Below the pieces are notes generated by a model, which saw only the letters and a program-made list of their open reading frames with translations, was not told the origin of the DNA and searched no databases. A stretch of DNA of 64,000 nt, from NCBI RefSeq assembly GCF_030719215.1, contig NZ_CP120983.1, positions 5,456,001-5,520,000 on the forward strand. The letters run 5' to 3'. Positions within the stretch are counted from its first letter, which is position 1. Each line of letters opens with the position of its first letter. Shown here piece after piece: positions 33,429 to 42,486 of the stretch. This DNA is from Streptomyces sp. Alt3. GTDB taxonomy: Bacteria > Actinomycetota > Actinomycetes > Streptomycetales > Streptomycetaceae. Position numbers and translations under genes: made by a program.

Positions 33429-34952
33429 GTGAGTGAGCCCCGCCCTTCAGACCGGCACGACGCGTCCGATCCCGACGACACCTTCGCGGAGATCGTCGAC
33501 GAGGAGACCCAGCGCGATCCCGACCTGGCGGTGATCGAGGCCGGGAGCCGCACGCTGCGCACCCAGTCGGGACCGCCCCAGGGTGAGGCGGTCCCCGACC
33601 GCCCCGCCGACCCCGAGACCGACCGGGCGCTGCGCGAGGTGGAGCAGGAGCTCGCCGGCCGCTGGGGCGAGACCAAGCTCGAGCCGTCGGTGACCCGTAT
33701 CGCGGCCCTGATGGACGTGCTGGGTGAGCCCCAGCGCGCCTACCCCTCGATCCACATCACGGGGACGAACGGCAAGACCAGCACGGCCCGCATGATCGAG
33801 GCCCTGCTGAACGCCCTCGACCTGCGCACCGGCCGCTACACCTCCCCGCACGTCCAGTCGATCACCGAGCGGATCAGCCTGGACGGCGCCCCGATCGACG
33901 CCGAGCGTTTCATCGAGACGTACAACGACGTCAAGCCGTACATCGAGATGGTCGACGCCCAGCAGCCCTACCGGCTCTCGTTCTTCGAGGTGCTGACGGG
34001 CATGGCGTACGCGGCCTTCGCCGACGCGCCGGTCGACGTCGCGGTCGTCGAGGTCGGTATGGGAGGCACCTGGGACGCGACGAACGTCATCGACGCCACG
34101 GTCGCCGTCGTCACCCCCATCTCGCTGGACCACACCGACCGCCTCGGCTCCACCCCCGCCGAGATCGCAGGCGAGAAGTCCGGCATCGTCAAGCAGGACG
34201 CGACGGTGATCCTGGCGCAGCAGCCGGTCGACGCCGCGCAGGTCATGCTGAAGAAGGCCGTCGAGGTGGACGCCACGGTCGCCCGCGAGGGCATGGAGTT
34301 CGGCATCGTCTCCCGCGAGATCGCGGTCGGCGGCCAGCTGCTGACCCTGCGGGGCCTGGGCGGCGAGTACGACAACATCTTCCTGCCGCTCTACGGGGCG
34401 CACCAGGCGCACAACGCCCTGGTCGCGCTGGCCGCCGTCGAGGCGTTCTTCGGCATCGGCGCGGAGCAGGCCCGCAGTCTGGACGTGGAGGCGGTCCGCA
34501 AGGCCTTCCTCTCCGTCCTCTCGCCGGGCCGTCTGGAGGTCGTCAGGTCCAGCCCGACCGTCGTGCTGGACGCGGCGCACAACCCGGCCGGCGCACTCGC
34601 CGCAGCCGAGGGGATCTCCGAGGCGTTCAGCTTCTCCCGGCTCATCGGCGTCGTCGGCACGAGCGGCGACAAGGACGTCCGGGGGCTCCTCGAAGCCTTC
34701 GAGCCGATCTTCGCCGAGATCGTCGTCACCCAGAACTCCAGCCCGCGCGCCATGGACGCGGACGAGCTCGCGGCCGTCGCCGTCGAGGTCTTCGGCAACG
34801 AACGCGTCCAGGTCGAGCCGCGCCTCGACGACGCCCTGGAGGCGGCGATCACCCTCGCCGAGGAAGAGGCCGAATACGCGGGCGCCGGGGTCCTGGTGAC
34901 CGGATCCGTGATCACGGTCGGCGAGGCCCGGCTGCTTCTGGGAAGGCGCTGA
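33429..34952 (+). CDS. folC: Folylpolyglutamate synthase / dihydrofolate synthase
   Basis: A 507-residue Mur-ligase-type enzyme that adds glutamate to folates. The P-loop is TGTNGKT at 111-117, with the DHTDRLGSTPAEIAGEKSGI region and the C-terminal DAAHNPAG motif in place. The first ~65 residues are an extra acidic, probably disordered extension typical of streptomycetes. GTG 33429 is preceded by TAGACT (33417-33422) with six bases between and no Shine-Dalgarno, so a leaderless mRNA is likely. The next gene begins four bases after the stop. Confidence 0.95.
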   Translation: MSEPRPSDRHDASDPDDTFAEIVDEETQRDPDLAVIEAGSRTLRTQSGPPQGEAVPDRPADPETDRALREVEQELAGRWGETKLEPSVTRIAALMDVLGEPQRAYPSIHITGTNGKTSTARMIEALLNALDLRTGRYTSPHVQSITERISLDGAPIDAERFIETYNDVKPYIEMVDAQQPYRLSFFEVLTGMAYAAFADAPVDVAVVEVGMGGTWDATNVIDATVAVVTPISLDHTDRLGSTPAEIAGEKSGIVKQDATVILAQQPVDAAQVMLKKAVEVDATVAREGMEFGIVSREIAVGGQLLTLRGLGGEYDNIFLPLYGAHQAHNALVALAAVEAFFGIGAEQARSLDVEAVRKAFLSVLSPGRLEVVRSSPTVVLDAAHNPAGALAAAEGISEAFSFSRLIGVVGTSGDKDVRGLLEAFEPIFAEIVVTQNSSPRAMDADELAAVAVEVFGNERVQVEPRLDDALEAAITLAEEEAEYAGAGVLVTGSVITVGEARLLLGRR

Positions 34953-34956
34953 CCCT

Positions 34957-35325
34957 GTGCGTACGCTCTGTGCTTCGACGCTGATCGGCGAATTCTTCGT
35001 CATCGGCTTCGCCGGGCTCGTGGCGATGAAGTCCGACGACATGTCCATGGCCACGGTCTGGACGGTCTGCGGCATCGGCATGCTGCTCTCCGTCCTGCTC
35101 TGCGGTGTGATCACCCGCCCCGGCGGCGTCCAGCTCGGCTGGGGGCTCCAGATCCTGCTGGTGCTGAGCGGCTTCTTCGTCCCGATGATGTTCATCCTCG
35201 GAGTGATCTTCGCCGCGCTGTGGTGGGCCTCGGTCCACTACGGCCGCAGGATCGACGAGGCCAAGGCGCGATGGGCGGCCCAGGCCGAGGCGCAGGAGAG
35301 CGCGGAGGCTCCGGCCCAAGGATGA
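34957..35325 (+). CDS. DUF4233 membrane protein
   Basis: A 122-residue protein with four membrane segments (residues 7-26, 31-54, 60-80, 76-95 approximately), followed by a charged Ala/Glu/Gln tail. DUF4233 proteins sit directly behind folC in many actinobacteria, and this one starts four bases after folC. The function is unknown. GGAAGG in the end of folC is the likely ribosome-binding site. Confidence 0.88.
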   Translation: MRTLCASTLIGEFFVIGFAGLVAMKSDDMSMATVWTVCGIGMLLSVLLCGVITRPGGVQLGWGLQILLVLSGFFVPMMFILGVIFAALWWASVHYGRRIDEAKARWAAQAEAQESAEAPAQG

Positions 35326-35411
35326 CGCAGCGTGAGCCCGGTCGCGGACCGGCCGGCGTACCCCTGTAATCTCGCCCTCACCCGCACCCGAAAGTCTCCA
35401 AGGAGCCGCAC

Positions 35412-35825
35412 ATGACTCAGCGCACCCTCGTCCTTCTCAAGCCCGACGCCGTCCGGCGTGGGCTGATCGGCGAGATCGTCGGCCGCATCGAACGCAAGGC
35501 AGGCTGGACGATCACCGCGCTGGAGCTGCGCACGCTCGACCAGGAGACGCTGGAGCAGCACTACGGCGAGCACAAGGGCCGCCCGTTCTACGAGCCGCTC
35601 GTCGAGTTCATGGCCTCCGGCCCCGTCGTCGCTCTTGTGGCCGAAGGCGAGCGGGTGATCGAGGGCGTCCGTGCCCTGGCCGGTCCCACCGACCCGATCG
35701 CCGCCGCGCCCGGCTCGATCCGCGGTGACTTCGGCACGATCACCCGGGAGAACCTCATCCACGCCTCGGACTCCGAGGAGTCCGCAGAGCGAGAACTCAA
35801 GCTTTTCTTTCCCGGGCTTTCCTGA
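35412..35825 (+). CDS. ndk: Nucleoside diphosphate kinase
   Basis: A 137-residue kinase that transfers the gamma phosphate from ATP to other nucleoside diphosphates. The start MTQRTLVLLKPDAVRRG is typical, and the phospho-accepting H117 is in NLIHASDS. AAGGAG precedes ATG 35412. A TAATCT box (35367-35372) suggests its own promoter, though a -35 box is not clear. A hairpin follows. Confidence 0.97.
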   Translation: MTQRTLVLLKPDAVRRGLIGEIVGRIERKAGWTITALELRTLDQETLEQHYGEHKGRPFYEPLVEFMASGPVVALVAEGERVIEGVRALAGPTDPIAAAPGSIRGDFGTITRENLIHASDSEESAERELKLFFPGLS

Positions 35826-35857
35826 CTTCGGCTCCGCCAATCAGCGCTCATGACCTG

Positions 35858-35883
35858 GGGCGACCGAAGTAATTCGGTCGCCC
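35858..35883 (+). terminator. Terminator after ndk
   Basis: An 11-bp perfect stem (GGGCGACCGAA / TTCGGTCGCCC) with a GTAA loop, 33 bases after the ndk stop. Confidence 0.75.
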
Positions 35884-36117
35884 TTCGGCATAGGGTCACG
35901 TATCGCGGGAACGCATCCCTCCGACGTAACGTCACCATGGGTGGAACGGGCAGCCGTTCCGCCCGCCACGGCGAAGGACCCTCGCGCTGTGTCCGTGCAT
36001 ACGGCACTACGATGGAAGCTTCCACGCCCGCAGCGCCAACCTCGCCTACCTAGAACAAGCCATTCTTCGCTTCCTGGGAAGGCCCGACGCATCCTCATGG
36101 GGAACAAGGGGAACTCA

Positions 36118-37137
36118 ATGTCGTTCATCGGCCGTGACATGGCTATCGACCTCGGGACTGCCAACACGCTGGTGTACGTCAGGGGGCGCGGCATCGTTCT
36201 GAACGAGCCGTCCGTCGTGGCCATCAACACCAACACCGGCGGAATCCTGGCGGTCGGTTCCGAGGCCAAGAAGATGATCGGCCGCACGCCGGGCAACATC
36301 GTTGCCGTGCGGCCTCTGAAGGACGGCGTGATCGCCGACTTCGAGATCACGGAGCGCATGCTCCGCTACTTCATCCTCAAGATCCACAAGCGCCGCTACC
36401 TGGCCCGCCCGCGGGTCGTCGTCTGTGTGCCCTCCGGCATCACAGGGGTCGAGCGACGCGCCGTCATCGAGGCGTCGACGCAGGCGGGCGCGCGTCAGGT
36501 GCACATCATCGAGGAGCCCATGGCCGCGGCCATCGGCTCAGGTCTGCCCGTCCACGAGGCCACCGGCAACATGGTCGTCGACATCGGTGGCGGCACCACC
36601 GAGGTCGCCGTGATCTCGCTCGGCGGAATCGTCACTGCCCAGTCGATCCGGGTCGCCGGTGACGAACTGGACAACGCGATCATCCAGCACATCAAGAAGG
36701 AGTACTCCCTCCTCCTCGGCGAGCGGACCGCCGAACAGATCAAGATCACGATCGGCTCGGCGTTCGAGATGGAGAAGGACGAGCACACCGAGATCCGCGG
36801 CCGCGACCTGGTCTCGGGCCTGCCCAAGACCGTCGTCATCTCCGCCACCGAGGTCCGCAAGGCCATCGAGGAGCCGGTCAACGCGATCGTCGACGCCGTG
36901 AAGACGACGCTCGACAAGTGCCCGCCGGAGCTCTCGGGCGACGTGATGGACCGCGGCATCGTCCTCACCGGCGGCGGCGCGCTCCTGCGCGGACTCGACG
37001 AGCGGCTGCGCCACGAGACGGGCATGCCGATCCACATCGCCGAGGACCCGCTGGACTCGGTGGCCCTCGGATCCGGGAAGTGCGTCGAGGAGTTCGAGGC
37101 GCTCCAGCAGGTGCTGGACGCCCAGCCCCGGCGGTAG
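36118..37137 (+). CDS. mreB: Actin-like cell-shape protein MreB
   Basis: A 339-residue bacterial actin that organises wall synthesis. Phosphate loops are IDLGTANTLVYVRG near the start and DIGGGTTEVAVISLGG in the middle, and the adenosine motif is LTGGGALLRGLD near the end. In streptomycetes MreB acts mainly in aerial hyphae and the spore wall. ATG 36118 is preferred over an in-frame ATG at 36097, because AAGGGGA lies six bases before it. The ~230 bases between the ndk terminator and mreB carry TAGGGT-like and TACGAT-like boxes but no certain promoter. Confidence 0.97.
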   Translation: MSFIGRDMAIDLGTANTLVYVRGRGIVLNEPSVVAINTNTGGILAVGSEAKKMIGRTPGNIVAVRPLKDGVIADFEITERMLRYFILKIHKRRYLARPRVVVCVPSGITGVERRAVIEASTQAGARQVHIIEEPMAAAIGSGLPVHEATGNMVVDIGGGTTEVAVISLGGIVTAQSIRVAGDELDNAIIQHIKKEYSLLLGERTAEQIKITIGSAFEMEKDEHTEIRGRDLVSGLPKTVVISATEVRKAIEEPVNAIVDAVKTTLDKCPPELSGDVMDRGIVLTGGGALLRGLDERLRHETGMPIHIAEDPLDSVALGSGKCVEEFEALQQVLDAQPRR

Positions 37138-37143
37138 GAACCG

Positions 37144-37190
37144 CGACGTTCCGCCGTACGGGCACTGCCGTCCCGTACGGCGGAACGTCG
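37144..37190 (+). terminator. Long hairpin between mreB and mreC
   Basis: A 19-bp perfect stem (beginning CGACGTTCCGCCG) with a 9-base loop starts seven bases after mreB. It lies inside an otherwise colinear gene cluster, so it may terminate most mreB transcripts or protect the mreB 3' end, leaving mreC to its own promoter or read-through. Confidence 0.75.
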
Positions 37191-37257
37191 GTATAAAGGC
37201 ACCAACATTTCGAATACAGGCACGAACATTCCGACGAGGAAGGCACGGCCGCCGCAC

Positions 37258-38316
37258 GTGAGGGACACACGAGAGAGCCGGCTGCTCCTGGTGCTGCTGA
37301 TCGCCATCGCATTCGCCCTGATCACGGTGGACATCCGCGGTGGCGAGGAGTCACCGGTGGACGGAGCCCGGCAGGCCGCGGCCACGGTCTTCGGACCGGT
37401 CGAGAACGGCGTCGCGGCGGCGGTGGACCCGGTGGGCAACGCCATCGGCGCCGTACGGGACTCCGGTGACCGGCACGACCGGATCGCGGCTCTGGAGCAC
37501 GAGAACGCCGCGCTGAAGACCAAGCTCGGCAGCGACGACCGCAACACCAGCAAGGTCCGTCAGCTCGACACCATGCTGAAGAGCGCCGGGGCCGGCCAGT
37601 TCGGCATCAAGGCCGCCCAGGTCATCGCCATAGGAGCGGCCCAGGGCTTCTCCTGGACCATCACCATCGACGCCGGGGCCGAGGACGGTCTCCAGCGCGA
37701 CATGACCGTACTGAACGGCGAAGGGCTCGTCGGGCGGGTCACCACCGTCGGTCCGAACACCGCGACCGTCCTGCTCGCCAACGACCCCGACTTCACCGTG
37801 GGCACCCGGCTGGAGAAGACGGACGAACTCGGCTTCGCCACGGGACAGGGGGCCCGGCCGCTCTCGGTCCAGTTCCTCAACGGCAAGGCCGACGTGAAGA
37901 AGGGCGACCGGCTGGTCACCTTCGGGTCCAGCAAGGACAAGCCCTTCGTCCCGGGGGTGCCCGTCGGCGAGGTCGTCCGTGTCGACCCCTCGGGCGGCGA
38001 CCTGACCCGGACGGTCTACGTCCGCCCGTTCGTCGGCTTCACCAAGCTCGACATCGTGGGCATCGTCGTCCAGGCGCCCCGCGAGAACCCCCGTGACATG
38101 GTCCTCCCCGCGCAGCCCAAGAAGCCGGAGAAGCCCAAGCCCACCCCGACGGTCACCGTCACCGCCCAGCCGAACGGCGACCTCGTCGACAGCAACGGGA
38201 AGGTCGTCGGGAACATCAACGAGGAGCCCGGCTCCTCCGCCTCCCCGGGCGCTTCACCGAACGCCTCCGGCAACGCCGACCCGGCCGCCGGTGACGCGGC
38301 GAACGAGCAGGAATAG
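37258..38316 (+). CDS. mreC: Cell-shape protein MreC
   Basis: A 352-residue protein with one N-terminal membrane helix (about 9-26), a coiled coil around residues 72-110 and the two-lobed beta MreC domain up to about 280. It scaffolds PBP2 in the elongation complex. The C-terminal ~70 residues are a Pro/Lys then Ser/Ala/Gly-rich tail, longer than in Gram-negative MreC. The start is GTG 37258. It is followed by mreD after 11 bases. Confidence 0.95.
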   Translation: MRDTRESRLLLVLLIAIAFALITVDIRGGEESPVDGARQAAATVFGPVENGVAAAVDPVGNAIGAVRDSGDRHDRIAALEHENAALKTKLGSDDRNTSKVRQLDTMLKSAGAGQFGIKAAQVIAIGAAQGFSWTITIDAGAEDGLQRDMTVLNGEGLVGRVTTVGPNTATVLLANDPDFTVGTRLEKTDELGFATGQGARPLSVQFLNGKADVKKGDRLVTFGSSKDKPFVPGVPVGEVVRVDPSGGDLTRTVYVRPFVGFTKLDIVGIVVQAPRENPRDMVLPAQPKKPEKPKPTPTVTVTAQPNGDLVDSNGKVVGNINEEPGSSASPGASPNASGNADPAAGDAANEQE

Positions 38317-38327
38317 AGCTGATCCCC

Positions 38328-38990
38328 ATGCGTATCAACAGGATGCTGCTCTCCGTCGCCCTGGTCGTGGTCGCCCTCGTCATCCAGGTGTCCGTCCTCG
38401 CCCGGCTCCAGCTCCCCGGCGCCACGCCCGACCTGCTGCTCCTCGTCGTCCTCGGACTCGCCTTCGTGTACGGGCCCGTCAGCGGCGCCCTGATCGGCTT
38501 CGGCGCGGGCCTCCTCGCCGACCTGGCACCGCCCGCCGACCACGCGGCCGGTCGCTACGCCCTGGTGCTCTGCGTCATCGGCTACGTCGCCGGCATGACG
38601 CGCCCCGACAACGGCCGGCTCAAGTCGGCCTTCACCCCGATGGCCTTCGTCGTCGTCGCGGCACTCGGGTCCACCCTGCTGTACGCGGGTGTCGGCTCCC
38701 TCGTCGGCGACACGGCCGCCCGCCACGTGGGCCTGGGCAGTCTGCTGTTCACCGCCGTCGTGTACGACCTGCTCCTCGCGCCGTTCACCGTTCCGCTGAT
38801 CATGGCGCTCGCCAGACGCACCGAGAACGACCCGGTCGCCGACAGTTCCGGCAGCGGTGACGTCGCCGCCGGCTGGCTGGCCTCGGGCACCGGGCTGCGG
38901 ATCGGGAACCAGCGGAACGGGATGCGCCTGAGGGCGGCCCGCAGCCGCGCCGCACGTGCAGGCAGGATCAAGGGGGTCAAGCGACTGTGA
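38328..38990 (+). CDS. mreD: Rod-shape-determining membrane protein MreD
   Basis: A 220-residue protein with five or six membrane segments in the first 165 residues and a basic cytoplasmic C-terminus (RNGMRLRAARSRAARAGR). It belongs to the MreBCD complex. The start ATG 38328 lies 11 bases after mreC. The sequence is typical of the family, with PDLLLLVVLGLAFVYGP near the N-terminus. Confidence 0.93.
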   Translation: MRINRMLLSVALVVVALVIQVSVLARLQLPGATPDLLLLVVLGLAFVYGPVSGALIGFGAGLLADLAPPADHAAGRYALVLCVIGYVAGMTRPDNGRLKSAFTPMAFVVVAALGSTLLYAGVGSLVGDTAARHVGLGSLLFTAVVYDLLLAPFTVPLIMALARRTENDPVADSSGSGDVAAGWLASGTGLRIGNQRNGMRLRAARSRAARAGRIKGVKRL

Positions 38991-39069
38991 GCCCGTACCG
39001 GCACCGGACGAGCACCGGGGGCGTCGACCCCCGGACCCCCGGCCGACCCACCACCACCGGGGGCGCCCC

Positions 39070-41244
39070 GTGAGCAACATTCCGGAGACGGGCCGGACCC
39101 AGCGGGTCCAGATCCGTCTCGTCGTCATCCAGGTCCTCGTGTTCTCCCTGCTCCTGACGCTCGGCGGACGGCTCTGGTACCTCCAGATCCGCAACGGTCA
39201 GGAGTACACCGACGAGGCCAAGAACAACCACGTCCAGCAGGTCGTGCAGCCCGCTGTCCGCGGTGCCATCCTCGACGCGCGCGGGGTGCCCCTCGCCGAC
39301 AACGAGACCCGCCTCGTCGTCTCCGCCAGCCGCACCGAGCTGATGAAGATGAAGGACGACGGCGTCGGCGTCCTCAACCGCCTGGCCGACGTCCTGGACA
39401 TGAAGCCCAAGGACGTCCAGGACAAGGTCAGGCTCTGCGACGCCAAGACCCCGCAGCCCTGCTGGAACGGCTCGCCCTACCAGCCGATCCCGGTCACCGA
39501 CGAGGCCACCACCCAGCAGGCCCTCACGATCCGCGAGCGCGCCGAGGACTTCCCCGGCATCACCGCCGAACCCACCGCCGTGCGCCGCTACGCCGCACCC
39601 GGCAAGGCCAACACCGCGCAGGTCCTCGGCTACCTCTCGCCCGTCACGGACGAAGAGGTCACCAAGGCGCAGGACAGCGACTCGCCCTACCTCCGCTCCG
39701 ACCAGGTCGGCCGCTCCGGCCTGGAGCGTACGTACGACAAGGAACTGCGCGGCAAGGCCGGTGTCACCCGCTACGAGGTCGACAACCTCGGCCGCGTCAT
39801 CGGCCAGGCCCAGAACGACGAGGCCGAAGCCGGCTCCAGCGTCGTCACCTCCATCGACGCACGGGTCCAGGCCGTCGCCGAGTACGAGCTGAACAAGGCC
39901 ATGGAGACGGCCCGCAAGGAGATGGACCGCAACACCAACGAGCTGTACAAGGCCGACTCCGGGGCCGTCGTCGTCATGGAGGCCAAGACCGGCCGCATCG
40001 TGTCCATGGCGTCCCTGCCGACGTACGACCCCAACGCCTGGATCGGCGGCATCTCCGCCAAGGACTACGCGAAGCTCACCGGCAAGAAGTCCAACTTCCC
40101 GCTGCTGAACCGGGCCATCCAGGGCACGGCCGCACCCGGGTCGATCTTCAAGGTCGTCTCCTCGACCGCGGCGGTCAACGCCGGGTACCCGTTCGACGGG
40201 AACTACCCCTGCCCCAGCTCGTACTCCATCGGCGGACAGGTCTTCAAGAACTTCGAGTCCCAGGGCTACGGCAGCATCAGCATCGGGCGCGCCCTGGAGG
40301 TCTCCTGCGACACGGTCTACTACGGCCTGGCGCACAAGGAATGGGCCAAGGACGGCGGCAACAAGCCGAAGAAGGACCCCGCCGACTGGTTCTACAGGAC
40401 GGCCCACCAGTTCGGGCTCGGCAAGGAGACCGGCATCGACCTCCCCAACGAGGTCGCCGGCCGCGTTCCGGACCGCAAGTGGAAGCAGGACTTCTACGAC
40501 GTCAACAAGGCGTCCTGGTGCAAGCAGGGCAAGAAGGACGGCACGTACGTCGAGAAGATCGCGTACGAAGGCTGCCTCGAGGGCAACAAGATGCGCGCCG
40601 GTGACTCCGTCAACTACTCGATCGGCCAGGGCGACACGCTCGTCACTCCGATCCAGATGGCGACCATCTACGCCGCGATCTCCAACGGCGGCACCCTCTA
40701 CGACCCGACCGTCGGCAAGGCGATCGTCAGCGGCGACGGCAGGACCGTCCAGGAGATCGCGCCGCAGGCCCACGGCAAGCTCCCCTTCAAGGGAGACACG
40801 CGCGACGAGATAGACGAAGCCCTCGCGGGAGTCGCGACCCGGGGCAGCGCCGCCTGGAGGTTCGGCGGATGGCCCCAGGACAAGATCCCGATGCACGCCA
40901 AGACGGGCACGGCCGAGGTCTACGGCAAGCAGACGACCTCGTGGTTCGCCACGTACACCAAGGACTACTCGATCGTCATGACGATCTCCCAGGGTGGTAC
41001 GGGCTCCGGCGCCTCCGGCCCCGCCGTGCGCAACATCTACAACGCGCTCTACGGGCTCGACGCCAGCGGCAAGCAGGACATCAAGAAGGCGCTGCTTCCC
41101 CAGCCCCAGAAGGCACTGCCCAAGATCAAGCCCGACGGCCAGATCGAGTCGCCCAAGATCAAGCCGTACGTCCCCGCGCCCGTCGACGACGGCACGCAGG
41201 CTCTTGCGGGTGCCCTGCCGGCGACCGTCGGGAGGCGTGACTGA
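39070..41244 (+). CDS. mrdA: Penicillin-binding protein 2 (class B transpeptidase)
   Basis: A 724-residue class B PBP that cross-links peptidoglycan together with RodA. One membrane anchor lies at about 17-38, then the dimerisation region and the transpeptidase domain. Active-site motifs are S358-x-x-K361 (APGSIFK), S513-V-N515 and K611-T-G613. GTG 39070 is chosen because GGGGG lies six bases before it. The C-terminal ~50 residues are Pro/Lys-rich. It overlaps rodA by one base. Confidence 0.95.
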   Translation: MSNIPETGRTQRVQIRLVVIQVLVFSLLLTLGGRLWYLQIRNGQEYTDEAKNNHVQQVVQPAVRGAILDARGVPLADNETRLVVSASRTELMKMKDDGVGVLNRLADVLDMKPKDVQDKVRLCDAKTPQPCWNGSPYQPIPVTDEATTQQALTIRERAEDFPGITAEPTAVRRYAAPGKANTAQVLGYLSPVTDEEVTKAQDSDSPYLRSDQVGRSGLERTYDKELRGKAGVTRYEVDNLGRVIGQAQNDEAEAGSSVVTSIDARVQAVAEYELNKAMETARKEMDRNTNELYKADSGAVVVMEAKTGRIVSMASLPTYDPNAWIGGISAKDYAKLTGKKSNFPLLNRAIQGTAAPGSIFKVVSSTAAVNAGYPFDGNYPCPSSYSIGGQVFKNFESQGYGSISIGRALEVSCDTVYYGLAHKEWAKDGGNKPKKDPADWFYRTAHQFGLGKETGIDLPNEVAGRVPDRKWKQDFYDVNKASWCKQGKKDGTYVEKIAYEGCLEGNKMRAGDSVNYSIGQGDTLVTPIQMATIYAAISNGGTLYDPTVGKAIVSGDGRTVQEIAPQAHGKLPFKGDTRDEIDEALAGVATRGSAAWRFGGWPQDKIPMHAKTGTAEVYGKQTTSWFATYTKDYSIVMTISQGGTGSGASGPAVRNIYNALYGLDASGKQDIKKALLPQPQKALPKIKPDGQIESPKIKPYVPAPVDDGTQALAGALPATVGRRD

Positions 41245-42437
41245 TGGCCGGATTCTCCGTCTCGCGCTACGGCCCCGAGGAACGCTCCGTCTGGGCCAGG
41301 CTCACCGCCCGCGACTCGGTCGTGCGGCGGCTGGACTGGCCCCTGCTCGGATCGTCCCTCGCGCTGTCCTTCGTCGGCTCGCTGCTGGTCTGGTCGGCGA
41401 CCCGTGGCCGGGATTCCCTCACCCACGGCGATCCGTACTTCTTCCTCTTCCGGCACGCGCTCAACACGGGCATCGGCCTCGCGCTGATGATCGGCACCAT
41501 CTGGCTCGGGCACCGCACCCTGCGGGGAGCGGTGCCGGTCCTCTACGGGCTGTCGGTCCTGCTCGTCCTCGCGGTCCTCACCCCGCTGGGCGCCACCGTC
41601 AACGGGGCGCACGCCTGGATCCTCCTGCCCGGCGGCTTCTCCCTCCAGCCCTCCGAGTTCACCAAGATCACGATCATCCTCGGCATGGCGATGCTGCTCG
41701 CCGCCCGCGTCGACGCGGGTGACCAGCTGCACCCCGACCACCGGACCGTCGCCAAGGCGCTCGGACTGGCGCTCGTCCCGATGGCCGTCGTCATGCTGAT
41801 GCCCGACCTCGGCTCGGTCATGGTCATGGCCGTCATCGTGCTCGGCGTCCTCCTCGCATCCGGCGCGTCCAACCGCTGGGTCTTCGGGCTTCTCGGCGCG
41901 GGCGCGGCCGGCGGGGTGGCCGTCTGGCAGCTCGGCGTCCTCGACGACTACCAGATCGCCCGCTTCGCGGCCTTCGCCAACCCGGCACTCGATCCGGCGG
42001 GTGTCGGCTACAACACCAACCAGGCCCGCATCGCCATCGGCTCCGGCGGGCTCACCGGCACCGGACTCTTCAACGGGTCACAGACGACGGGCCAGTTCGT
42101 CCCGGAACAGCAGACCGACTTCGTCTTCACCGTCGCGGGCGAGGAACTCGGCTTCCTCGGAGCCGGGCTGATCATCGTCCTCCTCGGCGTCGTCCTGTGG
42201 CGCGCCTGCCGTATCGCCCGCGGGACGACCGAGCTCTACGGCACGATCGTGGCCGCCGGCATCATCGCCTGGTTCGCCTTCCAGTCCTTCGAGAACATCG
42301 GGATGACCCTCGGGATCATGCCGGTGGCCGGACTGCCCCTGCCGTTCGTGTCGTACGGAGGCTCGTCGATGTTCGCCGTCTGGGTGGCGATCGGGCTGCT
42401 CCAGTCGATCAAGGTGCAACGGCCGATGTCGGCCTGA
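41244..42437 (+). CDS. rodA: RodA/FtsW-family peptidoglycan glycosyltransferase
   Basis: A 397-residue SEDS protein with ten membrane segments that polymerises lipid II. Family motifs include the GGFSLQPSEFTKI region with its conserved Glu, PDLGSVMVM, and the late TDFVFTVAGEELGFLGA loop with the catalytic Asp/Glu region. ATG 41244 overlaps the PBP2 stop (TGATG), and GGAGG lies eight bases before it, so the two are co-translated. In S. coelicolor the corresponding gene is known as sfr. Confidence 0.95.
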   Translation: MAGFSVSRYGPEERSVWARLTARDSVVRRLDWPLLGSSLALSFVGSLLVWSATRGRDSLTHGDPYFFLFRHALNTGIGLALMIGTIWLGHRTLRGAVPVLYGLSVLLVLAVLTPLGATVNGAHAWILLPGGFSLQPSEFTKITIILGMAMLLAARVDAGDQLHPDHRTVAKALGLALVPMAVVMLMPDLGSVMVMAVIVLGVLLASGASNRWVFGLLGAGAAGGVAVWQLGVLDDYQIARFAAFANPALDPAGVGYNTNQARIAIGSGGLTGTGLFNGSQTTGQFVPEQQTDFVFTVAGEELGFLGAGLIIVLLGVVLWRACRIARGTTELYGTIVAAGIIAWFAFQSFENIGMTLGIMPVAGLPLPFVSYGGSSMFAVWVAIGLLQSIKVQRPMSA

Positions 42438-42486
42438 GGTTCGCCCAGCCCTGCATGTTCCGGGGCATCGCGGATAGATTCGTCAT

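Noticed and set aside
38977..40896. 639-codon minus-strand open frame opposite pbp2
   Set aside because: It is a shadow of a penicillin-binding protein with all active-site motifs intact on the + strand.
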